Positions 63,650 through 64,000 of a stretch of 64,000 bases of DNA are shown here, piece by piece. The translations under genes and the position numbers were made by a program. Location of the stretch: assembly GCA_020152595.1 (NCBI GenBank), contig JAIGNY010002788.1, positions 77,001 to 141,000 on the forward strand, read 5' to 3'. Position 1 is the first letter of the stretch, and each line of letters begins with the position of its first letter. Source of the DNA: Chiridota heheva. Lineage: Eukaryota; Echinodermata; Holothuroidea; Apodida; Chiridotidae. A model generated the notes under the pieces. The model was not told where the DNA came from, made no database searches, and was given only the letters and a program-made list of their open reading frames with translations.

Positions 63650-63899
63650 TGCTGATCAACTTGAGCAATTTTGTTCGTACCTCCCTATCTTGCTAACAAC
63701 AGCTGAAAAAATTCTCCTCCCCAATTTGACTTTTACAACAACCCCTCTTATTGGCTATTCACAAGTCTACTTAGGAATGATATCTTCTTTGTTCGATACA
63801 AGCTTCTAGAATCCTTTCATGCGTAAATTCACCTTTGTGCATAATTGTTTCAAACATGCAAGCTTGTTCAATGATGAACTGAATGTAACAATCCTGTCA

Positions 63900-63983
63900 T
63901 CACGAGTTGTAGGCAAGGGTAGAACCCATCCACCTCTCAACTTCACCAAGGGATACGTTCTTCCTTTGTGCATAGTTCTCCGC
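63900..63983 (-). CDS. MTR: Methionine synthase (cobalamin-dependent), last exon
   Basis: The last 27 codons and stop of a protein whose tail AENYAQRKNVSLGEVERWMG and STLAYNS follows the C-terminal pattern of cobalamin-dependent methionine synthases (DYAxRKxxxxxExExWLxxxLxYD). MTR transfers the methyl group of methyl-tetrahydrofolate to homocysteine in the cytosol; this end belongs to the S-adenosylmethionine-binding activation domain. The exon is bounded by an acceptor TTTCCTTTAACTTCAG (minus strand) just before 63983 and TGA at 63902-63900. The rest of the gene lies beyond the right edge. The call rests on a short stretch, so another protein with a similar tail is possible. Confidence 0.7.
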   Translation of the reverse strand, partial: AENYAQRKNVSLGEVERWMGSTLAYNS

Positions 63984-64000
63984 CTGAAGTTAAAGGAAAC

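Overview
The window is AT-rich animal nuclear DNA. Its genes are split by GT-AG introns, it has a cytosolic-type tRNA-Lys, and transposon remains and simple repeats fill most of the non-coding space. The LINEs (CR1/L2-like and I/Jockey-like with RNase H), the Polinton-like fossil, the frequent word TAGGCCT and the host proteins suggest a marine invertebrate, perhaps a deuterostome such as an echinoderm. That placement is an inference; only 'metazoan' is well supported.

Three host genes can be read. NAA20, the catalytic subunit of the NatB N-terminal acetyltransferase, is complete on the minus strand (six coding exons, 16214 to 7132, 175 residues). A 21-exon gene on the plus strand (34044 to 58521, 860 residues) encodes an unnamed protein with two EF-hand pairs and three HFxFGND repeats; an RFX X-box-like site upstream suggests a ciliary or axonemal role. 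The last exon of cobalamin-dependent methionine synthase (MTR) lies on the minus strand at the right edge, convergent with the EF-hand gene. A tRNA-Lys(UUU) gene lies at 31446-31518.

Layout: 1-2870, degenerate repeats; 2870-4622, a CR1-like LINE; 4623-7131, little recognised; 7132-16214, NAA20 with a ~297-bp satellite in its last intron; 16800-18365, a DNA transposon with perfect 43-bp inverted repeats and a 9-bp target duplication; 20287-20812, a TTAA-flanked element with a tRNA-like segment; 24030-24500, a second CR1/L2-like fragment; 25392-25631, (TA)n; 26402-26723, a palindromic CCAAT/TATA promoter-like unit, partly duplicated; 26820-29632, a broken Polinton/Maverick-like fossil; 31446, tRNA; 32322-32797, an unrecognised exon pair; 33771-58521, the EF-hand gene, whose introns hold four long TA arrays, a SINE, a foldback element and a LINE; 58875-61355, a second LINE of the same type in reverse orientation; 61356-63899, non-coding including the MTR 3' UTR.

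The most unusual structure is at 57198-57465, where a 30-bp minisatellite carries a complete 3' splice site in every unit, directly before exon 20 of the EF-hand gene. Six of the nine acceptors would splice in frame, adding 0 to 50 residues in steps of ten. The same gene has decayed copies of a 5' splice-site region in intron 7 and a competing donor pair at the end of exon 16.
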